From NCBI RefSeq assembly GCF_005434945.1, contig NZ_SKCH01000030.1, forward strand, positions 1 through 42,651: 42,651 nt of DNA, written 5' to 3'. This document shows, one piece after another, positions 15,585 to 25,755 of the stretch (its first letter is position 1; each line of letters opens with the position of its first letter). Source of the DNA: Prescottella subtropica. GTDB taxonomy: Bacteria; Actinomycetota; Actinomycetes; Mycobacteriales; Mycobacteriaceae. The notes under the pieces are model-generated. The model saw only the letters and a list, made by a program, of their open reading frames with translations. It had not been told where the DNA came from and did no database searches. The translations under genes and the position numbers were made by a program.

Positions 15585-16856
15585 GTGGTTCGTCTCGCGC
15601 GTGTCGTGGGAATCATCGCGGCCCTGCTGTGCGGGCTGCTCGCCGGACGGGTGCTGTGGTCGCCGCTGCCTCCGAATCCGGGGGCGGACAGCGTCCTGCC
15701 CGCGGTGCTGTTCGCCGGCGGTTCCGGGACGGCGGTCGCTGCACTGCTGGCGGTCGCCGTCACGGCCGCACTCACCCGGCGCCGGTCGATCACACTCACC
15801 ACGGTGGGGACGGTGGCGGGCTTGCTGCTACTCGCCCTGCCCGGTGCGATCGACTACCCGTCGGAGTCGGCGGTGCTTCTGTACTCGAATGCTGTTGCCG
15901 CAGGGTTGATCCTGGGAGCGGTGGCGCCACCGTCGGCGCGGTACGCGAGCACCCAGGCGGGCCTGGCCGGGGGACTGCTCGCCGCCTTCCTGCTGACCGA
16001 GGGGGTCGAAGGTCGAGGTGTCCACGGGGCCGACTTCGGGTGGATCGCCTACACCCCGCTGACGTCCCTGAGTCGGTGGGAACCGTCGGTGCTCGTCCCG
16101 GTGTGGCTGCCGACTGTGGCCGCGGTCCTGGTGGTTCTCGGCGCGCTGCTCGACCGCCGGACATCGTGGACCGCGCGGATCGATTCCCGGGTACTCGTCG
16201 CAGCCCTGGCACTGCCGGTCGCGGCGTTCGCTGCCCACTGGATCCTGGCCGACACCGGGGCACGGCCGGTCGCGTGGGTCGGGTACGTGGTGGTCGCCGT
16301 CGCCGCCGTGGTCGCGATCGCGTGGCGACTGCCCGGGCGGGACGGGCGCGTCCTGTTCGCTGCCGGTGCTGTGGTGGCTGCGTCGCTGGGGACGGCGACG
16401 TCCGAGTCGTGGGTGCTGGTCGTCTCCGCGGTACTGCTGGTCGGAGGACTCGCCGCGGGGCTGAGGTTCCCGGTGCCGCCTGCCGGATTCGCCCTGCTGG
16501 CGGTGGTGGCCGCCGCGGATCTCGTGGCAGGGGAATCGTGGACGGAGGTTCCTGCGGCCGCGGTCACCTTCGTCCTTCCGGCCGCCGCCGGCTACGTCGT
16601 CGGCGCGTGCCTGCCGACGTCCGCGCCCGCGTCGACGGTCGGGCTGTCGTTGCCGTTCACGGTGGGGGTTCCCGCTGCCGCGACGGCGGCCTGGGTGGTC
16701 ACGGCGCGGTACGCCGACTACCGGCCGGGATCGGTGTTCGAGTGGTCCGGCGGCGTCCCGCCCGGTGCTGCCGTCGCCGCGATTGCCGTCGTCGTCGTGT
16801 GCGGTGTCGGCGCGTGGGGTCTGGACCTGCGCTCCGGCAACCGTGAAAGTCGTTGA
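15585..16856 (+). CDS. Polytopic membrane protein of unknown function
   Basis: I do not recognise a family. The 423-residue product is almost continuous hydrophobic helices joined by short loops, beginning MVRLARVVGIIAALLCGLLA and ending in a charged tail DLRSGNRESR. Many stretches of about 20 Ala/Val/Leu residues suggest ten or more transmembrane segments. Few charged residues lie inside the helices, and no transporter or enzyme motif is evident. The GTG at 15585 follows GAAGAGG by seven bases. It lies 18 bases after the LLM oxidoreductase and before a strong terminator, so the two probably form a transcription unit. Confidence 0.8.
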   Translation: MVRLARVVGIIAALLCGLLAGRVLWSPLPPNPGADSVLPAVLFAGGSGTAVAALLAVAVTAALTRRRSITLTTVGTVAGLLLLALPGAIDYPSESAVLLYSNAVAAGLILGAVAPPSARYASTQAGLAGGLLAAFLLTEGVEGRGVHGADFGWIAYTPLTSLSRWEPSVLVPVWLPTVAAVLVVLGALLDRRTSWTARIDSRVLVAALALPVAAFAAHWILADTGARPVAWVGYVVVAVAAVVAIAWRLPGRDGRVLFAAGAVVAASLGTATSESWVLVVSAVLLVGGLAAGLRFPVPPAGFALLAVVAAADLVAGESWTEVPAAAVTFVLPAAAGYVVGACLPTSAPASTVGLSLPFTVGVPAAATAAWVVTARYADYRPGSVFEWSGGVPPGAAVAAIAVVVVCGVGAWGLDLRSGNRESR

Positions 16857-16897
16857 CGGCCCGACGGATCCGCGGCGGAAGCACGGAGAAAAGGCCG

Positions 16898-16929
16898 AAG
16901 GCCCCACTCTCTGTCGAGAGTGGGGCCTT
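16898..16929. terminator. Bidirectional terminator hairpin
   Basis: AAGGCCCCACTCTC (16898-16911) and GAGAGTGGGGCCTT (16916-16929) form a perfect 14-bp stem with a TGTC loop. Rightward it ends the membrane-protein transcript; leftward it follows the tRNA gene by six bases and is followed by GGCC-rich sequence then TTTTCT. Confidence 0.85.
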
Positions 16930-16934
16930 CCGTG

Positions 16935-17007
16935 TGCCCCCGGCAGGATTCGAACCTGCGGCCTTTCGCTCCGGAGGCGAACGCTCTATCCCCTGAGCTA
17001 CGGGGGC
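16935..17007 (-). tRNA. tRNA-Arg (anticodon CCG)
   Basis: On the leftward strand the 73 bases fold as a tRNA. The acceptor stem is GCCCCCG/CGGGGGC with discriminator A. The D arm is GCTC/GAGC, the anticodon stem TTCGC/GCGAA, and the loop CTCCGGA has anticodon CCG. The T arm is the GCAGG/CCTGC pair around TTCGAAT. No CCA is encoded. A possible -10 TACGCT lies at 17049-17044, and the short leader contains a 7-bp hairpin (17009-17026). Decodes CGG arginine codons. Confidence 0.96.
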
Positions 17008-17119
17008 GCACCGGAGTTATCCGGTGTGCCAGTGGGCGGAGTTAGCGTAGCGCATTCTTCGTGATCATCCACATCGCCTGGTAGATCGGCGTTTCTCGGG
17101 CCTCTTCGACCCTCTCGGT

Positions 17120-17187
17120 CTCGCGTTTCGCGCACTTGTCGTGACGAATCCGGGACGGAATCCAGCAACAAGTGCGCGAAACGCGAG
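17120..17187. repeat. Palindromic extragenic repeat, copy 1
   Basis: CTCGCGTTTCGCGCACTTGT (17120-17139) and its exact reverse complement (17168-17187) form 20-bp arms around a 28-base loop. The right arm ends 13 bases beyond the stop of the leftward DUF305 gene, so it may act as that gene's terminator. The same arm sequence, with an unrelated loop, recurs at 28181-28245. Confidence 0.85.
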
Positions 17188-17200
17188 GGGTGAGTGACCG

Positions 17201-17917
17201 TCAGTTCATGGGCAGCGGGGACGCGCCACGCTCGGCGAGCATGCTCGTGATGAGATCCGACTCGCCCTTCTGCGTCGCGACCATCTTCTCCGCGAGATTG
17301 CGCACCGCGGCGACATCCGCGTACTGCGCCGCGTACTCCATCATCGGCAGCCCGCCCTGGTGGTGCCGCAGCATCAACTGCAGGAACATCACGTCGAGTT
17401 CGGTGCCCGACGCCTGCCCGAGTGCCGCCATCTCCTGCGGGGACGCCATGCCGGGCATCGCGCCGCCGCCCGACGACGCGGCGGCGTCACCCGACTGCGT
17501 CGTCGTCCCGTGGCCGGAATGCCCGCCGTGCCCTCCGTCGGTCTCGGTCATCCACGTCATGTAGCCGTCGGTCGGCATCGGCGCCCTGTCCCACAGCGCC
17601 AACCAGCCCTGCATCTGTCCCACCTGGTTCTGCTGGGTGGTCAGGATGTCGTACGCGAGGTTCTTCACGGGCTGGTCGCCGGACTTCGTCAGCGCGATCG
17701 TCGCCATGTCGACGGCCTGGTTGTGGTGCACCGTCATGTCCTGGGAGAACCCGACATCCACCGAATCCGCGGCCGGGACCGGGGTGGTCTCGCCGCCGAC
17801 GGGAAGCTTCACCAGGAAGCCGAGGGCGAACCCGATGGCCAGGACGCCGATCAGGCCGATCACGGTCAGCGCGGTCCGCTGACCGCGCGGATTCGACACC
17901 GGTTCGGTCTCGGTCAT
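17201..17917 (-). CDS. DUF305 membrane-anchored, His/Met-rich protein
   Basis: The 238-residue protein has an N-terminal membrane anchor (TALTVIGLIGVLAIGFALGF) and a probable extracytoplasmic DUF305 domain of ferritin-like helices. Two paired-histidine motifs stand out: MTVHHNQAVDMATIAL and FLQLMLRHHQGGLPMMEYAA. Between them is a linker rich in His, Gly and Met (GGHGGHSGHG). DUF305 proteins are often linked to copper or other metal handling, and the His/Met pattern fits a metal site; function is not proven. I start at ATG 17917, one base past the DUF3105 stop (TGACATG), so the two genes are coupled. The palindromic repeat at 17120-17187 follows its stop. Confidence 0.9.
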   Translation of the reverse strand: MTETEPVSNPRGQRTALTVIGLIGVLAIGFALGFLVKLPVGGETTPVPAADSVDVGFSQDMTVHHNQAVDMATIALTKSGDQPVKNLAYDILTTQQNQVGQMQGWLALWDRAPMPTDGYMTWMTETDGGHGGHSGHGTTTQSGDAAASSGGGAMPGMASPQEMAALGQASGTELDVMFLQLMLRHHQGGLPMMEYAAQYADVAAVRNLAEKMVATQKGESDLITSMLAERGASPLPMN

Positions 17918-17918
17918 G

Positions 17919-18809
17919 TCAGCCGTTCCCGCCGGTGGCCGGGGCCTGCGGTATCGGCAGTCCGGCGGTGCCGCCGGCGCCACCGACCTCGTTCGGATCC
18001 GGGGTGATGTCGCCGCCGTCCATCGGGACGGCGTCCGGGCCCGGGGCGCTCGGGTCGAACGGCGGCGGGTTCGCCGGATCGAACGAGCCGGGGATCGTCG
18101 AGCAACTCGCACCGACCTCGGGGTAGGCGTAGCGGTTCAGGCGCAGCGACTTGATGAACTGGTCGATGCGCTCGTCGTCGGCGTTGTCCACCTTCAACTG
18201 GTGGCCCCACGACTGCAGCGAGATCGGGGAGTCCATGCCCGGGTACGGCGACATCAGCATGTAGCCGTCCCGCGCGCCCGCCCGCTCCTCGAGCTTCTGA
18301 CGCTGCGCGTCGTCGATCTTGTCCGGGTTGTACGTGATCCAGATGGCGCCGTGCTCGAGCGAGTGGACGGCGTTCTCGGTGCGGATCGGATCCGGGTAGA
18401 CCGTGCCCATGCAGGTGGCCCACACGGCGTCGTGCGGTCCGCCGAACGGCGGGGTCCGGTCGTAGGCGACACGCTGGTCGGGGGTGATGTGCACACCGGC
18501 CGGGTAGTCGATCTTCAGGACGCCCTCGATCTCGGACGACGGATCCTGGTTCGACTCCGACGGCGTGAACTTCGCCACCGCCTGCTGGTCGCGGTACTTC
18601 GGCACGATGTTGATCGCGAGGACGGTGATGAGGGCGACGACGGCGACGACCGCGCCGATCGTCAGCCACGGAATCTGCCGCGGTGCCCCGCTGCCCCGCT
18701 TGGACGTGGGCACACCGCCCTGTTTCTTCCGGGAGGCTTTGATCGCCTTGGCTGACTTCGACCCCGTGTTCTTGCCGCCGGGACCACGATTTTCCGAACC
18801 GTTGGGCAT
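17919..18809 (-). CDS. DUF3105 membrane-anchored protein
   Basis: The 296-residue protein has a basic, Lys/Gly-rich cytoplasmic N-terminus (residues ~1-45), one membrane helix (IPWLTIGAVVAVVALITVLA) and an exported DUF3105 domain. Its family signature is YPAGVHITPDQRVAYDRTPP, then FGGPHDAVWATCMGTVY and AVHSLEHGAIWITYNPD. Two cysteines (TCMGT and ASCST) could pair outside the membrane, and the His residues of HSLEHG could bind metal. The tail is Pro/Gly/Asp-rich. I chose ATG 18809 because the upstream in-frame extension is Arg-rich and crosses the promoter region. It is the first gene of a two-gene leftward operon with DUF305, a common actinobacterial pairing. Exact function unknown. Confidence 0.9.
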   Translation of the reverse strand: MPNGSENRGPGGKNTGSKSAKAIKASRKKQGGVPTSKRGSGAPRQIPWLTIGAVVAVVALITVLAINIVPKYRDQQAVAKFTPSESNQDPSSEIEGVLKIDYPAGVHITPDQRVAYDRTPPFGGPHDAVWATCMGTVYPDPIRTENAVHSLEHGAIWITYNPDKIDDAQRQKLEERAGARDGYMLMSPYPGMDSPISLQSWGHQLKVDNADDERIDQFIKSLRLNRYAYPEVGASCSTIPGSFDPANPPPFDPSAPGPDAVPMDGGDITPDPNEVGGAGGTAGLPIPQAPATGGNG

Positions 18810-18986
18810 CTGTTGCGTGCTCTTTCGGTGATTGGACAAGGGCGTCCTCGAGGGGTATGGCGCCTCGTGGGCCACACCACTGTACGGTCCGCGCCTGAGA
18901 GAATCCTCGGAAGCCGCCACGGGGGCGGTGAGGGGACCGTGATCCTGCTGATCGGCACTGGTGGTCCGGTACGGAGTCGCACGCCA

Positions 18987-18992
18987 TAAGAT
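18987..18992 (+). promoter_or_regulatory. -10 element of argS (leaderless start)
   Basis: TAAGAT fits TANNNT and ends eight bases before the argS GTG at 19001, placing the transcription start at the start codon. No ribosome-binding site precedes the GTG, as expected for a leaderless message. Confidence 0.5.
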
Positions 18993-19000
18993 TGACTCCT

Positions 19001-20653
19001 GTGACTCCAGCCGACCTTGCCGAACTGCTCCGAGGGACCGCCGCGAAAGTGCTCGCCGAGCACGGACTCGACGTGTCCGTACTGCCCGCGACACTGACGG
19101 TCGAGCGTCCCCGCAACCCCGAGCACGGTGACTACGCCACCAATGTGGCGATGCAGGTCGCCAAGAAGGCCGGCGCCAACCCGCGTGAACTCGCGACGTG
19201 GCTCGCCGCTGCGCTGGCGGCTGCCGACGGGATCGAGTCGACCGATGTCGCCGGCCCCGGATTCATCAACATCCGCCTGGCCGCGGACGCGCAGGGCGCG
19301 ATCGTCGGCAAGGCGCTCGAGGCGGGTGCCGCGTACGGCAACGGCGACGCACTGGCCGGGAAGCGCATCAACCTCGAGTTCGTGTCCGCGAACCCGACCG
19401 GCCCCATCCACCTCGGTGGCACCCGGTGGGCGGCCGTCGGTGACGCGCTCGGCCGGATCCTGGCCACGCAGGGCGGCGACGTCACCCGCGAGTACTACTT
19501 CAACGATCACGGCCGGCAGATCGACCGGTTCAGCAACTCGCTGGTCGCGGCCGCGCTCGGTGAGCCGGCCCCCGAGGACGGCTATGCGGGCGACTACATC
19601 GAGGACATCGCCGCCCAGGTCCTGAAGCAGGCGCCGAACGCGCTCGATCTGCCCGAGGACGAGCGCCGCGAGGCGTTCCGTGAGGTCGGCGTCGAGTTGA
19701 TGTTCGCGCACATCAAGCGCACCCTGCACGACTTCGGCGTCGACTTCGACGTCTACTTCCACGAGAACTCGCTGTTCGAGTCGGGTGCCGTGGAGCGGGC
19801 CGTCGACACCCTCAAGGGGTCGGGCAACCTGTACCACGAGGACGGCGCCTGGTGGCTCAAGAGCACCGACTACGGCGACGACAAGGACCGCGTCGTCATC
19901 AAGTCCGACGGTGACGCCGCCTACATCGCCGGCGACATCGCCTATTTCCAGGACAAGCGGTCCCGAGGCTTCGACCTGTGCATCTACATGCTCGGCGCCG
20001 ACCATCACGGCTACATCGGACGCCTCAAGGCCGCCGCGGCCGCGTTCGGCGACGATCCGGACACCGTCGAGGTCATGATCGGCCAGATGGTGAACCTGGT
20101 CCGCGGTGGTGTCGCGGTGAAGATGAGCAAGCGGGCCGGCACCGTCATCACCCTCGACGACCTGGTCGAGGCGATCGGCGTCGACGCCGCCCGCTACTCG
20201 CTGGTGCGCTCGTCGGTGGACCAGAGCATCGACATCGACCTCGAGCTGTGGGCGAGCACCACCAACGAGAACCCCGTCTACTACGTGCAGTACGCGCACG
20301 CCCGCCTGTGCTCGATCGCCCGCAATGCCGCCGAGCTGGGCCTGAACTCGGCGAACCCGAACCTGGGTCTGCTCGTCCACGACCGTGAGGGCGACCTGAT
20401 CCGCACGATCGGCGAGTACCCGCGCGTCGTCGCGAAGGCCGCCGACCTGCGTGAGCCGCACCGCATCGCCCGCTACCTCGAGGAGCTCGCGGGCACCTAC
20501 CACCGCTTCTACGACGCCTGCCGCATCCTGCCGCAGGGTGACGAGGAGGCCGGCGACCTGCACACCGCGCGTCTGGCCCTGTGCGACGCGTCCCGTCAGG
20601 TCCTCGCGAACGGTCTGGGACTGCTCGGCGTCTCCGCCCCGGAGCGGATGTGA
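19001..20653 (+). CDS. argS: Arginyl-tRNA synthetase
   Basis: Class I aminoacyl-tRNA synthetase charging tRNA-Arg. The HIGH motif appears as [15 protein letters not shown] and the KMSKS motif as VKMSKRAGT. The C-terminal anticodon-binding domain runs from [20 protein letters not shown] to the end ([11 protein letters not shown]). GTG 19001 gives [17 protein letters not shown], a typical start and 550 residues, the same length as I recall for the mycobacterial enzyme. A TTG nine bases earlier is possible but less likely. It opens the argS-lysA-hom-thrC-thrB operon and overlaps lysA by four bases (GTGA). Confidence 0.98.
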   Translation: MTPADLAELLRGTAAKVLAEHGLDVSVLPATLTVERPRNPEHGDYATNVAMQVAKKAGANPRELATWLAAALAAADGIESTDVAGPGFINIRLAADAQGAIVGKALEAGAAYGNGDALAGKRINLEFVSANPTGPIHLGGTRWAAVGDALGRILATQGGDVTREYYFNDHGRQIDRFSNSLVAAALGEPAPEDGYAGDYIEDIAAQVLKQAPNALDLPEDERREAFREVGVELMFAHIKRTLHDFGVDFDVYFHENSLFESGAVERAVDTLKGSGNLYHEDGAWWLKSTDYGDDKDRVVIKSDGDAAYIAGDIAYFQDKRSRGFDLCIYMLGADHHGYIGRLKAAAAAFGDDPDTVEVMIGQMVNLVRGGVAVKMSKRAGTVITLDDLVEAIGVDAARYSLVRSSVDQSIDIDLELWASTTNENPVYYVQYAHARLCSIARNAAELGLNSANPNLGLLVHDREGDLIRTIGEYPRVVAKAADLREPHRIARYLEELAGTYHRFYDACRILPQGDEEAGDLHTARLALCDASRQVLANGLGLLGVSAPERM

Positions 20654-22071
20654 ACGGGCATCCCGCCGGTCCCCGGCACGCCGAGATCCCGCACGCCCCG
20701 GGTCTGCCCGCCCGCCCGGCGAACCCGTCGGAGATGACGACGCTGCCGCCGCACGTGTGGCCCCGCGGCGCCGCGCGCGGCACCGACGGTGTCGTCACCC
20801 TCGCCGGTGTCCCGGTCACCGACCTCGCACAGCAGTTCGGCACCCCGCTGTTCGTCGTCGACGAGGACGACTTCCGGTCCCGCTGCCGGGAGATGGCCGC
20901 CGCCTTCGGTGGCGCCGAGCGCGTGCACTACGCGTCGAAGGCGTTCCTGTCCGCGGAGATCGCCCGCTGGGTGCGCGACGAGGGCCTGTCGATGGACGTC
21001 GCGTCCGGCGGTGAGCTCGCGGTCGCGCTGCACGCCGGGTTCCCGGCCGAGCGGATCACGATGCACGGCAACAACAAGTCCGTCGCCGAACTCGAGACCG
21101 CGGTCTCCTCCGGTGTCGGGCACATCGTGATCGACTCGACGGTCGAGATCGACCGGCTCGATGCGGTCGCGGCCCGTCACGGTGTCGTGCAGGACGTGCT
21201 GATCCGGATCACGGTCGGTGTCGAGGCGCACACCCACGAGTTCATCGCCACCGCCCACGAGGACCAGAAGTTCGGTTTCTCGCTCTCCGGTGGCAAGGCC
21301 ATGGAAGCAGCTGCCGCCGTACTCGCGGCCGGGAACCTGCGCCTGATCGGCCTGCACAGTCACATCGGGTCGCAGATCTTCGAGGTCGACGGCTTCGAGT
21401 TGGCCGCGCACCGGGTCATCGGGCTGATGCGCGACATCGTCGACCGCTTCGGCACCGAGAAGACCGCGCAGCTGACCATCGTCGACCTCGGTGGCGGCCT
21501 GGGCATCTCGTACCTGCCCAGCGACACCCCGCCGCCCGTCGACGAACTCGCCGGCAAACTCGCGCGCATCGTCGCCACCGAGTCGGAGGCGGCCGGACTG
21601 CCCGTCCCGACGCTCATGGTCGAGCCCGGCCGCGCGATCGTCGGACCCGGCACGGTCACGCTGTACGAGGTGGGGACGATCAAGGACGTCACCCTCGACG
21701 GCGACGCCACCCGCCGCTACATCAGCGTCGACGGCGGCATGAGCGACAACATCCGTACGTCGCTGTACCAGGCGGAGTACGACGCCCGGCTGGTGTCGCG
21801 GGACAGTATCGGTGAGCCGGTCGTCGCGCGTGTCGTCGGCAAACACTGCGAGAGCGGTGACATCGTGATCCGGGATGCATGGATGCCCGACGACCTCGGT
21901 CCGGGAGACTTGCTCGCGGTCGCATCGACCGGCGCATACTGCTACTCGATGTCGAGCCGGTACAACCTGCTCACCCGCCCGGCGGTGGTCGCGGTGCGTG
22001 GCGGCGAAGCCCGCCTAATCTTGCGTAGGGAAACAGTGGAAGATCTGCTCAGCTTGGAGGTTACGGAGTGA
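20650..22071 (+). CDS. lysA: Diaminopimelate decarboxylase
   Basis: PLP enzyme of the alanine-racemase fold that decarboxylates meso-diaminopimelate to L-lysine, the last step of lysine synthesis; its substrate is also a cell-wall component. The PLP lysine is in [15 protein letters not shown], phosphate-binding glycines in [15 protein letters not shown], and the substrate Cys-Glu-Ser in [13 protein letters not shown] 20650 overlaps the argS stop by four bases and gives 473 residues. The first ~35 are a Pro-rich extension before the conserved domain; an internal ATG near 20734 ([12 protein letters not shown]) is an alternative start. Confidence 0.97.
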   Translation: MNGHPAGPRHAEIPHAPGLPARPANPSEMTTLPPHVWPRGAARGTDGVVTLAGVPVTDLAQQFGTPLFVVDEDDFRSRCREMAAAFGGAERVHYASKAFLSAEIARWVRDEGLSMDVASGGELAVALHAGFPAERITMHGNNKSVAELETAVSSGVGHIVIDSTVEIDRLDAVAARHGVVQDVLIRITVGVEAHTHEFIATAHEDQKFGFSLSGGKAMEAAAAVLAAGNLRLIGLHSHIGSQIFEVDGFELAAHRVIGLMRDIVDRFGTEKTAQLTIVDLGGGLGISYLPSDTPPPVDELAGKLARIVATESEAAGLPVPTLMVEPGRAIVGPGTVTLYEVGTIKDVTLDGDATRRYISVDGGMSDNIRTSLYQAEYDARLVSRDSIGEPVVARVVGKHCESGDIVIRDAWMPDDLGPGDLLAVASTGAYCYSMSSRYNLLTRPAVVAVRGGEARLILRRETVEDLLSLEVTE

Positions 22072-23377
22072 CCAACGAATCGGCGCAGCGCGCCATCGGG
22101 GTGGCTGTTCTCGGCCTCGGGACCGTGGGCAGCGAGGTGGCCCGGATCATTCGGGACCACCAGGCGGACCTCGAGGCCCGAGTCGGTGCACGACTGGAAC
22201 TGCGTGGTGTCGCAGTGCGCCGCATCGACGGTGACCGCGGCGTGCCGCAGGAACTGTTGACGACGGACGCCGAGGCGCTGGTGACCCGCGACGACGTCGA
22301 CGTCGTCGTCGAGGTCATCGGCGGTATCGACCTGCCGCGCACGCTCGTACTCGCGGCCCTGAACGCCGGCAAGTCCGTCGTCACGGCGAACAAGGCACTG
22401 CTCGCGGAGTACACCGGGGAGCTCGCCGAGGCCGCCGAGCGACAGAACGTCGACCTGTACTTCGAGGCCGCGGTGGCCGGTGCGATCCCGGTGATCCGTC
22501 CGCTGACGCAGTCGCTCGCCGGTGACCGCGTCGACCGCGTCCTCGGCATCGTCAACGGCACCACCAACTTCATCCTCTCCGCGATGGACGAGACCGGTGC
22601 CGACTACGCGGACACGCTCGCCGAGGCCGGCCGACTCGGGTACGCCGAGGCCGACCCGACCGCCGACGTCGAGGGCTTCGACGCCGCATCGAAGGCCGCG
22701 ATCCTCGCGTCCATCGCGTTCCACACCCGCGTCACCGCCGGCGACGTGTACCGCGAGGGCATCTCGTCGATCTCCGCGGACGACCTCGACGCCGCCAAGT
22801 CGCTCGACTGCACCATCAAGCTGCTGTCGATCTGCGAGCGCATCGTCGACGCCGACGGCGGCGAGCGTGTCTCGGCGCGCGTGTACCCGGCACTCGTGCC
22901 GCGGTCGCACCCGCTGGCCGGGGTCAACGGCGCCTACAACGCGGTGGTCGTCGAATCGGCCAACGCGGGCCGGTTGATGTTCTACGGGCAGGGTGCCGGC
23001 GGTGCACCCACCGCGTCCGCCGTCATGGGCGACGTGGTGATGGCGGCCCGCAACCGGGTCCAGGGCGGACGCGGTCCGCGCGAGTCCCGGTACGCGGACC
23101 TGGCCATCGCGCCGATGGGCGACATCCCCACCCGCTACTACGTCAACATGCAGGTTGCGGACCGGCCCGGTGTGCTCTCCGCGGTCGCCGCCGAGTTCTC
23201 CACGCGGGGCGTGAGTATCTCGACGGTGCGGCAGGAGGGTGCCGGCGACGGGGCCCGGCTGGTCGTCGTCACCCACCTCGCGACCGACGCGGCACTGTCG
23301 GAAACCGTTGCCGCGCTTGCCGAACTCGAATCCGTAACCGCTGTGACCAGCGTGCTCCGACTGGAAGGTACCGCCGA

Positions 23378-23381
<4 letters not shown>
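22068..23381 (+). CDS. hom: Homoserine dehydrogenase
   Basis: Reduces aspartate semialdehyde to homoserine with NAD(P)H, the branch point to threonine and methionine. The nucleotide motif [18 protein letters not shown] is at the N-terminus. The catalytic domain includes [20 protein letters not shown] and [22 protein letters not shown]-terminal ACT domain ([20 protein letters not shown], then [13 protein letters not shown]) suggests feedback inhibition by threonine. Length is 437 residues, normal for a monofunctional Gram-positive enzyme. GTG 22068 overlaps the lysA stop (GTGA), and its TGA overlaps the thrC ATG. Confidence 0.98.
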
Positions 23382-25428
<2,047 letters not shown>

Positions 25429-25464
25429 CGGAACACACGCCCAGGATGGGTTACTCGCCGGTTC

Positions 25465-25493
25465 TTGCCGACTCCGGCATCGACAGCTATCCT
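25465..25493 (+). promoter_or_regulatory. rho promoter (TTGCCG-N17-TATCCT)
   Basis: TTGCCG at 25465-25470 and TATCCT at 25488-25493 with a 17-bp spacer. Transcription near 25500 would give a ~255-base leader before the rho GTG. The promoter lies within the loop and right arm of a 13-bp inverted repeat (25435-25447/25489-25501). Confidence 0.55.
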
Positions 25494-25755
25494 GGGCGTG
25501 TCCGTTCATCGTGCGCTTCAGTCGCCGGTGCTTCACCAGGGCGATCACTCCATTTTCTTCGGGGGATACCTGGCACGATCCTCGCGTGGTTCTCTTCTGC
25601 GCTGATCGACAACAGCACCCGCCTTCTCCGGCGGTGTGATGGGGGACAAGCCGCAATTCCATCCAGCGGATACGGCACATCCGAGTTCAGTCAACTGAAT
25701 TGCGGGACGAACCCTCGACTCTGCGCAGCGCGAGCGAGGGAAGGAAAGGACCTCC
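25494..25755 (+). other. Structured 5' leader of rho
   Basis: No credible gene lies in this stretch. CCGCAATTC (25651-25659) can pair with GAATTGCGG (25697-25705). The end of that right arm can instead join a second hairpin, TTCAGT (25686-25691) with ACTGAA (25694-25699), so the two exclude each other. Just before the ribosome site, CCCTCG and CGAGGG bracket a further GC-rich stem. Such a layout suits attenuation, and rho is autoregulated in other bacteria; the switch is inference. Confidence 0.4.

Noticed and set aside
17120-17187. The palindromic repeat as a chromosome-partition parS site
   Set aside because: Arms contain CGCGTTTCGCG, not the GTTTCACGTGAAAC parS core, and the symmetry axis is a ~30-base loop.
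25435-25501. The 13-bp inverted repeat after thrB as a simple terminator
   Set aside because: Its loop is about 40 bases, no U tract follows, and a well-spaced promoter lies inside; a regulatory role is at least as likely.
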